This document shows positions 1 to 10,980 of a stretch of DNA of 64,000 bases, piece after piece. A model generated the notes under the pieces. The model was not told the DNA's origin, made no database searches, and saw only the letters and a program-made list of their open reading frames with translations. The translations under genes and the position numbers were made by a program. This DNA is from Globomyces pollinis-pini (lineage: Eukaryota; Chytridiomycota; Chytridiomycetes; Rhizophydiales; Globomycetaceae). Numbering within the stretch: the first letter of the stretch is position 1; each line of letters starts with the position of its first letter. Where the stretch lies: contig MU621123.1 of the NCBI GenBank assembly GCA_025399215.1, positions 37,254-101,253 of the forward strand. The letters are read 5' to 3'.

Positions 1-1465
1 AATGAGGTGACTATTTTGCTCACAATCTTTACATTTTATGGTTTGATAAGTGTTTGACGAAGTTGCATTACAACAGCAGCGAACTTTAGAAGTCACCATA
101 CCATTTTCACTAGACAAAGATCGCATTGGTTGGCTGTTCACATTCTGAGCAGGCGTTTGAGAAACCAGTAATTGAGATTGAGTCAAAGATCCATCTGGGA
201 ATTAATTGCAAAGTACATTATACCCGATGAAATATCGCTATTGGCTTTGCGGAAGAATTTGTAGTCTGTTTGGCTGTTTGAACTATCTTCAATCGCAGGA
301 AACGTTGATTGAGGAATAACCTTGCGTTCAGTCAGATGTGAAACGTTGGTTGCTTGGACAACACGTTCACTTGTAGAAAGTTTCAATTCAGCAATAATAT
401 CTTGTGTTGTTTGACTAAATTGTACTTTTTCTTGTACTTTTGGTTGAACACTTACTTGAGAATCTGGAAACAGTAAATTTTCTTGGTCATTTTCTTCCAA
501 CGTACTACATTTGGTTTTGATTTTCAGATTCACACTATTGATTGAGTCAATAAAAGGTACTTACGTATGATGTGGTGTTTTGATATCGCCAATGTCCAGA
601 TCTGCTTCTGAGTTTGTATCAATGCTAATATCACTTGTGTCTGCTTTAAAGAAAGGAGGTTCATAATTTAATGGTGTGTGATCTTGATAGTACTTTCAAA
701 TCAGATCCAAGGAAATCTTACTAATTTCATAGTGACAAACGCATTTTCTGGCAGTGGTTCTAAACTAATAATACTATTACTAACCGTACAAGCGTACCTT
801 TGTGTCATCATCAATAGTCTAGCACTTAATTGTTATACTTGGATACCTTCGGACAAATTGTTTTGTGGAACGTGAGACATTACCCAATGAATGAGTAGAG
901 TCACTGGCAGAAATTTCAATTTGATCATCACTTGTATAACTGAATTGAAATGTGTAGCTCTCCATTCTAAATAGGAATCAAGAGAATGGTTAATTTACCT
1001 ATTGTATTAGATATCATTTTTTATTACAAATCTTGAGGATTTTTTTGATCTAGATAGATTCCAAAAACCAAAGTTTTCAACTATATAGTTTAATATTTTT
1101 TATCATTTGTACATATTTTTTAGAGAGAGCATCAAAACAACCTAATTCCTATTAAGATGATGAGCATAAAAGTTCAAACGATCCAATCTACTATGAATGA
1201 TATACATTGATTAACCTAATAGAGTATTTGCTTCTTTTGAATGATTTTTTTTTAATCTTTTAATAGCAATTCCGTCCAAACCTTTAGTTTCAAAACAGAC
1301 TTCAGGAAACAGCTACAACATTTTATGATTGAACAAGTTACCATTCTCTAAGAAGATTAATAGTAAGTGATTTACGACATAAGCGATACTTCCTATTGAA
1401 GCTTGTAATATGTGTTGAATTAGTGTTATAGATTGAGTTTGATTGATTGTTGAAGATACTTGCAT
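1..1465 (-). CDS. HOP1: HORMA-domain meiotic axis protein (Hop1/HORMAD-like), C-terminus cut by window edge
   Basis: Meiotic chromosome-axis protein; Hop1/HORMAD proteins recruit recombination factors and relay Mec1/Tel1 signals. The gene was assembled from many small exons separated by about 28-32-nt introns, starting at the ATG at 1465. The HORMA domain is clear: an N-terminal helix resembling TQSITLIQHILQASIGSIAY, then LFPE, KEANTLLDWI, GCFDALSKKY, FGIYLDQKNPQ, ESYTFQFSY, and RRLLMMTQSI...LEPLPENAFVTMKLYY. It is followed by an acidic, disordered region with several SQ/TQ sites (for example FSQTTQ, TQSQ, VSQTP), like the SQ/TQ cluster of yeast Hop1. Near the window edge comes a Cys-rich segment (VRCCC, KCKDC) that fits the zinc-binding region of Hop1. 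The reading frame is still open at position 1. The family call is confident; the choice between HOP1 and another HORMA paralogue is less so. One intron (967-1027) looks like two abutting introns. Confidence 0.82.
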
Positions 1466-1652
1466 AATAAAAGTAAAAAGTTTAAATTTAATTTTTTATT
1501 TTATTAATCATCAAAGTTTAAATTTCTATTTATAAAAATAGAAAAAAATTCTTGTGAAATAAAATAAATTAAAATTTTGCTTTTGTTGGATCACTCCGCC
1601 AACTTCGCCTTCATCTTAAAATTTTTAAATTCCTTTCCTATTTTAAAAGTTA

Positions 1653-2556
1653 ATGAAATTTCATTTCATATTATCAACAATTGCTGCTCAGTCAACTAAA
1701 TATTTACATTCAAATTGTAACCCAATTACTGATATCAACGCTTGTGATAAAAACTACTTTTTAAAATGTGATACCAAAACTAAAACTTGGGAAATTAATC
1801 ATGTTTGTCAATCTGATTGTTTAAATCAATATAAAGATAGTTGCTTAAACTTTGCTCCTTCAATAGGTGGAATGTGTAATCCTAAAACTATTACAAATGC
1901 TTGCTCTGGTAACTTGTTTCTTCAATGCATAAACAGTATATATTATTATATTAAAAATTTTAGGTATTTGGGTACTAAAGAATAAATGTGAAGGGGACTG
2001 TGTAAACAATCCACTATATACTGAATCTTGTAAACAACCATCAAAGAAATCAAAAACCGACAGGCCAGTGGAACTAGTAACATCCTGTCTGATTGACATA
2101 TTTGGGATTTGTATTCCAAAGTTTGATGTCAAAATCAAAGAAAACACACAAACCAAAACCAATGAAAGCCCTCTTCCAACTAACTTTCCAGTAAAAACGA
2201 TCCCTGGGGAAGGGAAAGGTGATGGTCAAGTGAGTAACCAACCAACGAGTAGCTCTGATAAACCATCACCAACCTCTCAAAATAACATTCCTTCTACAGA
2301 TAAACCTGCATCTACTGACCAGAAAGAAACTCCTAAAAATCCCAATCACGGAAAGCATCATAGCAATGTAGGAATAAACCTTCCTTGTCATAAGCAAAAC
2401 ACGGTAGCATGTAAAGGTGTGGAATTTCTATTCTGCGATGGTAACAAATGGGTACTACAAAACAAATGCCCTCAAGAGTGCAGTAAAGTGATTGGATTTG
2501 CCAAGTATTGTAATGAAACACCCCAATTTCAGGGATTCCATCATAAGCACGTTTAG
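1653..2556 (+). CDS. Secreted protein with three six-cysteine repeats (CBM19-like pattern)
   Basis: Predicted 291-aa protein with one 28-nt intron (AACA|GTATAT...TTTTAG|GTATT). A short hydrophobic N-terminus (MKFHFILSTIAA) suggests secretion, but it is weak. Three repeats share the pattern C-x7/8-C-x4-F-L-x-C-x4/6-W-x5-C-x3-C-x(n)-C, with recognisable pieces NACDKNYFLKC, NACSGNLFLQC and VACKGVEFLFC followed by W-(V/E)-(L/I). Repeats 1 and 2 are adjacent. About 110 residues rich in Pro, Ser, Thr and Lys separate repeat 3, like a cell-wall or mucin-type linker. The Cys/Trp spacing resembles fungal chitin-binding CBM19 modules, so carbohydrate binding is a reasonable guess but not shown. It shares a roughly 190-bp divergent upstream region with the HORMA gene. 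Confidence 0.7.
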
Positions 2557-2697
2557 ATTTCAATAAAATTCCTTTTGATGATATGAAGGATTTAATTCAA
2601 TTTCATTAGTTTACGAAATCAATTTGATGTTCCATTATTTTGTTGATTGTTGATTAGCCTCATATTTTGTCACTACAAAATTTTCATCCAATTAAAG

Positions 2698-3992
<1,295 letters not shown>

Positions 3993-4317
3993 ACTCATTA
4001 TTCAAAATTATTGTTTGGATTGTTGAGGTATTCTGGTATCTATTGATTTGCACACCACCACCAATAGATATTGATATATTACATATTACAATTTCCTATT
4101 TTTATACCAATAATAAATTGTCCAGATGTATTAAAAGGTAAAAGAAATTTATTCCGTCATGGATATAAATGTATTTGTTGATGGTGGAGATGGTTTCGTT
4201 TTGGGGCACGACTTACATCCATTCAAGAAACTACGATAATATTTACCAATCATCCACATGGTATTGGTATATAAAAACTCTCAAGTATTACCTTAATACT
4301 CTTCATATCAACCTGTC
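3993..4317. other. Intergenic spacer Hog1-159-aa protein
   Basis: AT-rich spacer with no gene I can support. A plus-strand stretch at about 4090-4260 reads like broken coding sequence (NCPDVLKGKRNLFRHGY, then a stop) but has no start and no match. A TATA-like element lies at 4268-4276. Confidence 0.4.
4268..4276 (+). promoter_or_regulatory. TATA-box-like element
   Basis: TATATAAAA lies about 40 nt upstream of the ATG at 4318. Similar elements precede the genes at 51930 and 63294, suggesting a shared core promoter style. Confidence 0.45.
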
Positions 4318-4797
4318 ATGGATTCTTCAAATTCTCAATCAGTAATTGTTCGAATGGAAGAATTACGTAAAAATGTTCAAGAAAGTATAAAGAAATTAAC
4401 AACATTAAAGTATCAACTGAAATACAAAGCTGAATTGAAATTGGCCAATAAGACTTGTTTTCCTTCCAATGAATCTAGAAAATTATATTTGATTGAATTA
4501 TTATCTCGCGTTCAGCATACCTTTCTATTAGAAATGAATCACAATATAGAAGATATCAATGGATCTGGAACTACATTAACAACTCGATATGATCATATAT
4601 CAATGGATCAAAATATCATTCTAGATTCCGAATCTTTAAATTCATTATTATCATTGGATTCAAGTCATAGTTTAATGTCAGTAACATTAAGTTCATTGGG
4701 ATTAGAAGAAAGTGATTATGTTAAACAAGTTTTGGCTGATTTTCATGAAGGTGCAAGGGAAATTGAATTATTATTGATGCGATATCAAACTGTTTAA
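4318..4797 (+). CDS. Uncharacterised 159-aa helical protein
   Basis: Single-exon ORF with an ATG 42 nt after a TATA-like box. The first 60 residues are Lys/Leu-rich and predicted helical or coiled coil (RMEELRKNVQESIKKL). The middle is Ser-rich and the last 30 residues form another amphipathic helix (FHEGAREIELLLMRYQ). No catalytic motif, signal peptide or membrane segment is visible. Size and composition would suit a small subunit of a larger complex, but I do not recognise the family. Lack of an intron is unusual here, though other short genes also lack one. Confidence 0.6.
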   Translation: MDSSNSQSVIVRMEELRKNVQESIKKLTTLKYQLKYKAELKLANKTCFPSNESRKLYLIELLSRVQHTFLLEMNHNIEDINGSGTTLTTRYDHISMDQNIILDSESLNSLLSLDSSHSLMSVTLSSLGLEESDYVKQVLADFHEGAREIELLLMRYQTV

Positions 4798-4893
4798 TCA
4801 AACAATTGTATGTCAGGTGTTAATAAATTGATTCTGATATTTCTATTCAATTTCAATTGGTCTCTTGTCTTTGATTACTTTGAATCTCATCGA

Positions 4894-4963
4894 GTCTCGT
4901 TTAAATCTATCTCTTGTCTCTCCTTTAAATCTATATCTTGTCTCTCCTTTAAATCTGTCTCTT
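4894..4963 (+). repeat. Three tandem pyrimidine-rich 22-24-nt repeats
   Basis: Units at 4894-4915, 4916-4939 and 4940-4963 have the form GTCTCTCCTTTAAATCTATCTT with small changes. They end 20 nt before the ATG of the RNase P subunit gene, so they lie in its promoter or 5' leader. Confidence 0.8.
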
Positions 4964-4982
4964 TTAATTTTTTTAAATTTTT

Positions 4983-5356
4983 ATGACAAAGACTTTAGTG
5001 ATTACAAAACATCAATGGATGTATATCAAATGTGAAATCAAGTATGTTAACAATAACTCATTCAAAGTGGATTACCAGCTTATTTAGAAGATTATGAACT
5101 TAAAAATATTATCAATTTAGCTGTAAAACAACAATATGGTGTAAGTTCATCATTGGATTTTAAATCATAGCAATGGGGTGCTTCATTTCCAATCGATCTG
5201 TTACATTGGGTTGATAAAATAATTTATCTAAGGACTGACTATCAATCTTCTTCAATTCTTTTAAGTTCATTACCAACTATTACATATGGAAAAGGAAACA
5301 AATTACAAGTCAGAGTTCTCAATCAATCACCATCACTTCCATCAATCATAGATTAA
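4983..5356 (+). CDS. RNase P/MRP protein subunit, Rpp14/Pop5-like
   Basis: Small gene with two introns (26 and 30 nt) that splices to 105 aa and has no long uninterrupted ORF. The protein begins MTKTLVITKHQWMYIKCEI. It contains IINLAVKQQYGQWGASFPIDL and WVDKIIYLRTDYQSSSILLSSL, which resemble the Rpp14/Pop5 fold (helix, G-x-x-G-A-x-x-P-(V/I)-D-L turn, then the strand that carries ILR in other members). These proteins bind the RNA of RNase P, which matures tRNA 5' ends, and of RNase MRP in the nucleolus. The family call rests on fold-like motifs and length, so Rpp14 versus Pop5 stays open. Tandem pyrimidine repeats lie directly upstream. Confidence 0.65.
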
Positions 5357-5951
5357 ATATTTATATGGAACTACAATTTGTCTTTGTTATTAATATACTC
5401 TGCATAATACCAAAGATGACTCAGAATTGATCAGGGAGATTGTGTTCAGTACGTACAAGTTATTGAATATTGGTCTTGCATAATACCAAAGATGACTCAG
5501 AATTGGTAAGGTATTATGAGGTTCTTGACACAAGATGGTTTAAGGCAAGTGATTTAACACTGATAATCGGTGACCCTCAGCTGATGCACTCACATACATC
5601 CGACTCGTCATTCAATATCAGTCACTTGAATGAAAAATGAATATGTTTTCAAGTTTGAATTACAGTAGTCAGTAAGAGCACTCAGTTAATAATTTTTTCA
5701 GCAGTATATGTTTTCAACATATTTATGAATTAGCATGAAATTATTCATCACTGTGCAGAATTTAAGACTTTCTCAACAATGAAGGAGAAATATCAAAAAT
5801 TGAAAGAAAAAAAAAACATTTGAAAGATTTAAATAGGCGATACAATGTTACACAGTGTCAACGGTAAATTTGGTCTAAAAAAAACTGGATAATTTGAGTA
5901 TGATGTGAATATGCTTTCAGGCTTTTATTTTATTGCTCCATGTAAATTGAT
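5357..5951. other. Intergenic region with a 29-nt direct repeat
   Basis: Between convergent genes. Contains two perfect copies of a 29-nt sequence beginning TGCATAATACCAAAGATGAC at 5401 and 5477. The rest is AT-rich, with a poly-A run near 5810. I see no coding sequence. Confidence 0.5.
5401..5505 (+). repeat. Perfect 29-nt direct repeat, 76-bp period
   Basis: Copies at 5401-5429 and 5477-5505 are identical, beginning TGCATAATACCAAAGATGAC and ending TCAGAATTG. The 47 bp between them is unrelated. Confidence 0.9.
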
Positions 5952-6396
5952 TTACTGAATAAATGCATCCAGATTCCCTTGAATCAAACATTCTGCCTCT
6001 ACCAATCTTTTGACTGGTCCAGTTTGATTCCATTCAATAAGTGTTGGTACTGCTTTCAAAGCTATTTGATCATCTGTTTTGTAAGGATGTGGGTTGGTTC
6101 GGTATCTAAAGTGAATAGAGTAAGTGTACCTTGGACGATCACCAGCAGCAGCTTCGATCAACACTGCATTATCAAGTTTATTGAGAGTTTCTTTAATCAT
6201 TGGATCAGCCTTTACACAATCAGGACACCAAGACTAATGAGATTAATGTAGTTATTACCCAAACCTTTCCAGTTTCTGGTACTTCATTAGCGAAAAACAA
6301 AACAAAGACCCTGGCATTCGTTTTTGTAGCTTTCAACAGGGTATCATTCAAGACTGTATGAAATTGATCAAAATCATCTACTCGAATTTGAATCAT
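5952..6396 (-). CDS. TXNDC17: Thioredoxin-like protein TXNDC17 (TRP14 family)
   Basis: Cytosolic thioredoxin-fold disulphide reductase, 131 aa after removal of 25- and 24-nt introns, close to the usual 123 aa. The family motif WCPDC is formed across an intron (KVW|SWCPDCVKADP). The cis-Pro motif AVPTL and the C-terminal VEAECL (VESECL in animals) are also present. Start chosen at 6396, giving MIQIRVDDFDQFH, because it matches family length; upstream in-frame sequence looks like 5' leader. Members reduce L-cystine, nitrosothiols and specific protein disulphides, recycled by thioredoxin reductase. Confidence 0.88.
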
Positions 6397-7038
6397 TGAA
6401 AAGCTGCCGTTTGATTGGATACTAATTTCAATCTCCAGCCACTCATCCTTCACCAGCCACTTGCAGATCAAACTCAAACAAATGAGAGCCCAAGGTCAAA
6501 ACTAGCTTCAATGTCCGACTGTGGTCTAACTAGCCCATTACGTACAATAATCAATCAAAAGAAAATCAAAACACATTGATTGATAGATTGATTGAACGGG
6601 CCATTTTAACGAAAATTGGTTTTAAACAAAATATCATGATTATACTATATCAACTATTCTCGCAATAGACGTTTATTTGTAATTGAGCAACTTGTAGAGT
6701 TACAGCATATATTATTGATTGTATTATCAAAATTGGTGTGTGTTTGTTTGACGCGCTAGGAATTGGCAGGTCACGTTTTAGCACTGAATCAGCTGATGAC
6801 CAGTAAATCTACTATAGGGCTTGAAGTAGTATCGAAGAAACATTAATCAATTAGGCTTTTAGTTAGAGGTAGGGTAGTGGTAGTATACTGATCTAGTCCA
6901 TCGAAGGCTTCTCCTTTGGGGGAGGGTGGCCCCCAAACACACCAGATTCAAGGGAACAGCTACACGGGTTACTCGTGATTTTAATGAAGTCTGTGTTTTT
7001 GATATAAAAACGAACACAATTTCTTCCATTATCCCATC
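6397..7038. other. Divergent promoter region TXNDC17 / PASK-like kinase
   Basis: No gene seen. Contains a G/C-rich hairpin at 6915-6937 and a TATA-like TATAAAAAC near 7000, about 35 nt upstream of the kinase ATG. Confidence 0.5.
6915..6937 (+). other. Perfect 8-bp G/C-rich hairpin in the kinase upstream region
   Basis: TTTGGGGG (6915-6922) pairs with CCCCCAAA (6930-6937) around a 7-nt G-rich loop. It stands out in this AT-rich sequence and lies about 100 nt upstream of the ATG at 7039, but also upstream of the TATA-like site, so it may be promoter DNA rather than RNA leader. Confidence 0.5.
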
Positions 7039-8100
7039 ATGCCATCAAAGCCAATCGATATCAAGGTTAATACTAGTGCATTGGCAAATCAGAGTCATAT
7101 GGCATACCCTTCTCCTGTCAGTCCAACAAACACTGCCTTAAGCTTCTGCCCAACTGATTATCTTTCAACATATGATCTACCGAAAGAATTTTTACTTCAA
7201 TATTCTCTGGGTCAAGAACTAGGCTTTGGTGGTTTTGGTTTTGTCTTTCTTACTACTCGTATCTCTGATGGTGCTCAGCTTGCCTGTAAATTTATTTTCA
7301 AAGCTAGAGTTCCAAGATCCAGTTGGATTATTGATACTGCCTTGGGTCACTGTCCAATGGAAGTTGCTGTATTGAAAAACGTAACTTTTCTAGTCTAACA
7401 ATCCTAGGTTAAACATGAAAACATCATTGAATTTGTCGATTACTTCTATGATGATACTTTTTGCTATTGCTTTACTAAAATTCATGGTACTGCTTGGTCT
7501 GAAGATGTTGCTTATGATGATATCAATCGTTCGGGTTCATATGTACGTAGATCTGCCATGGATTTGTTCGAGTGTATTGAAAAATACGAACAATTCTCTG
7601 AACCTAATGCTCAACTGATATTCTCTCAAATTGTTGAAGCTGTTCATTACCTTCATAACATGGGTTTGGTACATCGTGACATCAAAGATGAAAATATTCT
7701 GATTGATGATCAATTTCAAGTAAAGTTGATTGACTTTGGTTCCGCTCAATTCTATGATCCTACTGGAAACCGGCAATTTGATATGTTTCTAGGGTAATTA
7801 TTAGTTGTAAATCTCATTTTTAGAACAAAACAATATGCTTCTCCTGAAATTCTTCTCCAACAGTCTTATCGTGGACCAGAGAGCGAAGTATGGGCACTCG
7901 GTTGTTGTTTATATATTATTTTAACTGGTGCTGTACCTTTCTCTTGTCCAAATCAAGCTATTCGCGCTTCCTTCACCTTTCCACATAGAAAATTAAGCTC
8001 TTCTTGTCTTGATTTATTGTCTCGTATGCTTGAAAAGAATCCTGCTCGACGTATCACCGTAAAGGAAATCTTAGCTCATCCGTGGTTACGCAAATATTAG
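7039..8100 (+). CDS. PAS-kinase-type Ser/Thr protein kinase lacking PAS domains
   Basis: 334-aa kinase with two introns (27 and 30 nt). After about 60 residues of leader come the Gly loop LGFGGFGFV, catalytic Lys in [26 protein letters not shown] and [13 protein letters not shown]. These details ([29 protein letters not shown]) match the kinase domain of PAS kinase (PASK/Psk1), a CAMK/AMPK relative that controls glycogen and respiration. The activation loop contains TKQYASPE rather than GTxxYxAPE. There is no room for PAS domains, so either the nutrient-sensing module has been lost or it lies on another protein. All catalytic residues are present, so activity is expected. Confidence 0.85.
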
Positions 8101-8358
8101 ATTCACCTTGTCCCCTCTGGAAAAGCGAACAAATATCTGTAAATACTGCTAATATATTTCGTAAATACTTTCTTTCAAACCCATGTCATTAAAGTTGCTT
8201 ATTTTACGAATGTGAGAGAGAAGAGTTGGAATTATACACCGTCTTCTAAACTCAAGTCAATTTTTAAAGGTTTAATCGATCAACGTGTGAGGATCATAAA
8301 GAGTTGCAATTAAATATCCATTTGTTTATAAATAAAATCATCCAAATCTACCACACCA

Positions 8359-10751
8359 ATGGATTCACTTGAGCAACTCAAAAAAGACTTTCTCATAGAA
8401 ATGCAAGAAGAATTATGTGAATATAAAAAGTCGTTTGAAGTGGATAAGACAAAGAAAAGTGGTTTTGATAATGGTAAATTTGACATCATTCCAAAAATCA
8501 ATGAAACAGTACAATCGAAGGAAATGACTACACACTTTAAACTAAATAGTCAGAATCAACCAACAAATCACCACATTGGAAACGCGAATTTACATCAGAA
8601 AGTTAAAAAAATTGAACCAAAGTCGATTATTAAGCAAGAAAGAACGAGGGCAATTTTAAAAAAGAATATAGAGAATATTCCAGTTGTCAGAACAACAAGA
8701 AAATCAGTGTATGGTTCCAACCAACCATATATAGCCCCCAAACCAAAGCAAACACTACAATCCATGGAACATTACGAAATGATATCAAAGAACATCAATC
8801 AAATATTAAATTCTTCAATAGATCGGAAATTGAATGAAACGGTATTTGAAGATCTCAAATTGAATCAAGATATACCTTTAAAACCAAAGTATAACATGAT
8901 AACACAGCATAACACGATACACTCACTCAAGAACAACAGAAATAAATATATTCAAACTATGTCGTTTAATGATCCCCCATTGATAGTTTTCCCAGTGACG
9001 AATGTCTCACCCATAAAAACAGGTAAGTCTTTCTATCCATAACGTGCAGAAAAATCTACTGTTATCGATGCTTCTCCCATTCGCGAAATTGAGCAAAGTA
9101 TAGACCTTCCTAAAGAAATTATCCAAGAGAATTCCAAACCATTAGTACCACTATCAAAAACTACAATTTTGACAACAGTGCACACTGATTCAAAACCAAT
9201 AGATACCACTACAATTTTGACAACAGTGCACACTGATTCAAAACCAATAGATACCACTACAATTTCTATTTCTTCTACCGAAACCGAAACAATAACCAAG
9301 ATCGATACCACTAATGAAGTCAATCTACCTAATTTTTTCACTAGGTTGGGATTGACTTCACCCGATGAGGACTACAGTCTGTTAAAGCAACAGGAAATAT
9401 TAGAAAAGAGAGTGGATGAGCCAAATTCTGAAAAATCTCGGGAAACGGAAATCATTCCAGGGCAACCAAATGAACCAGAGCTGGAGAGCAATACCGTTGA
9501 AAATGATTCAAAAGAATTGAAGGAGATTTCTATTCAAACTGATTTTGTTGGAATTGGGTTGATAAATGATGATAGTACCTCATCAAATGAAAATATTAGT
9601 CCCACCAACGAGCACATGGGGAAAAAAGCCAGCGAGGAATTAGGATTGGAAATAGTTGAACAAAATAGTGTTTCTCTGCAAACAGAAATCCTAGAGAGCG
9701 ACTCTTCCTGCATCAACATAAAGGACGAATATGACTATGACATGAAAGAAAATGATCGATTGACTATAATATCATTTAATTCAAACCCAAACATGCATGT
9801 GAGAGCACAGACTGCAAATGTCCGAGGAAGAAGGCAGTCATTTGCTGCTATGAATCGAGAGTTGGAGTCTGTATCAATTGGTTCACTTTCAACAACGGAT
9901 TATACATATCCAAACCATGTTCAAGACGATGATATAAAGTAAAATTGTACTAACTTTAATCATCTAGTTTCTCTAAACGAGCAATGACTGCTCCAGCCCC
10001 TTCAGACCAAAAGATTCCATTAAAATCAATCTTGAAAAAAAGGACACCAATTATACCAGTAAATCAGTCTCGCCCTGATACAGCATCAACAGTTTCAAGT
10101 AATATCTCTGGATATGCATCTGCATTTATAAAAAATCCAACCTTTCACATCGATCCCCGGCTATTTAAACAGTTTGAAAAGAGTAGAGAATATCGTCGAA
10201 GTAAAAAAGTAATTTCATTATATTGATAGATTTAGAACAGCAAAGCCCGTGTTGAACAGAGAATGTCTAAAACACCACCACTTCCTGAAGTATACCCTAA
10301 TCCGAGCTACGATTATGAACCTATGCAGTTACCATACCCTTACTATGCCAATCCCACGATACCTACATATCCTCCTTACATGGGAGATCCTAATTTTATT
10401 TACCCATTTTTACCACCTAATGATTATTATCCAATCGAATATTACAATCCTTACGAATACCTCCAAGAACCTGAATATTTTATTATTCCAACTGAGACTA
10501 TATTAAATCCGACATCATTGCCAAATCAAAACCAAAAACGAACGAAACGCCCTGATAACAAAGTAGCCCCAAAACATGTTATTCCTAAACCTCGAACCAC
10601 AAAAGCGATGGATTTAAGAATGCAAACAAAGCGACATGCAAAGGACTCATTATCCAAAAATCCTAAAGGTAGATTTCGACAAATGTACGCCAATGATATT
10701 CAAAATATGCAAAGCTTATCAGATGATCGTTGGGCCGATGGAAACGCGTAA
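8359..10751 (+). CDS. Uncharacterised 769-aa disordered protein with a perfect 16-aa tandem repeat
   Basis: Four exons joined by 27-, 29- and 27-nt introns (donors at about 9022, 9941 and 10207). The spliced length is exactly 770 codons. No catalytic domain is visible. The first 40 residues form a charged helix (LEQLKKDFLIEMQEEL). The middle is Thr/Ser/Glu-rich with two perfect copies of a 16-residue unit beginning TTILTTVHTDSKPID. Residues near the third exon are basic (LKSILKKRT). The fourth exon has a Pro/Tyr-rich segment (YPYYANPTIPTYPPYMGD) and ends with a compact helix-like stretch (GRFRQMYANDIQNMQSLSD). That conserved-looking tail suggests a short binding motif. Scaffold or cytoskeletal roles are possible, but nothing shows this. 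Confidence 0.72.
9160..9265 (+). repeat. Coding 48-nt tandem repeat, two perfect copies plus 10 nt
   Basis: Units at 9160-9207 and 9208-9255 are identical, with the next 10 nt starting a third copy. The length is a multiple of three, so the frame is kept. Perfect identity suggests a recent duplication. Confidence 0.92.
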
Positions 10752-10980
10752 TGATAGTTCCAGTCCATAACTGACGTTTTGTAACTGATATAATATATGG
10801 TAGTGATAATTGTACATTATTTAGTTCAATTGAGTAATGATTTATTCTTACTTCGTAGTTGAGGCCGATAGATTCATGGTAGTCAAGTCATTATCCAAAG
10901 TTCCATTGTTTTCCATCACAATAAACAACAGTTTCTTACTAAGAATAAACAACTCCAAGCAAACTTAAGATCCAAAACAA

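Noticed and set aside
4090..4260. Plus-strand stretch with protein-like reading (NCPDVLKGKRNLFRHGY)
   Set aside because: Stops interrupt it in place, no start or GT-AG pair joins the parts well, and no family is recognised.
6926..7141. 71-codon ORF overlapping the PASK-like kinase start
   Set aside because: Covers the hairpin and TATA region and runs into the kinase coding sequence in another frame.
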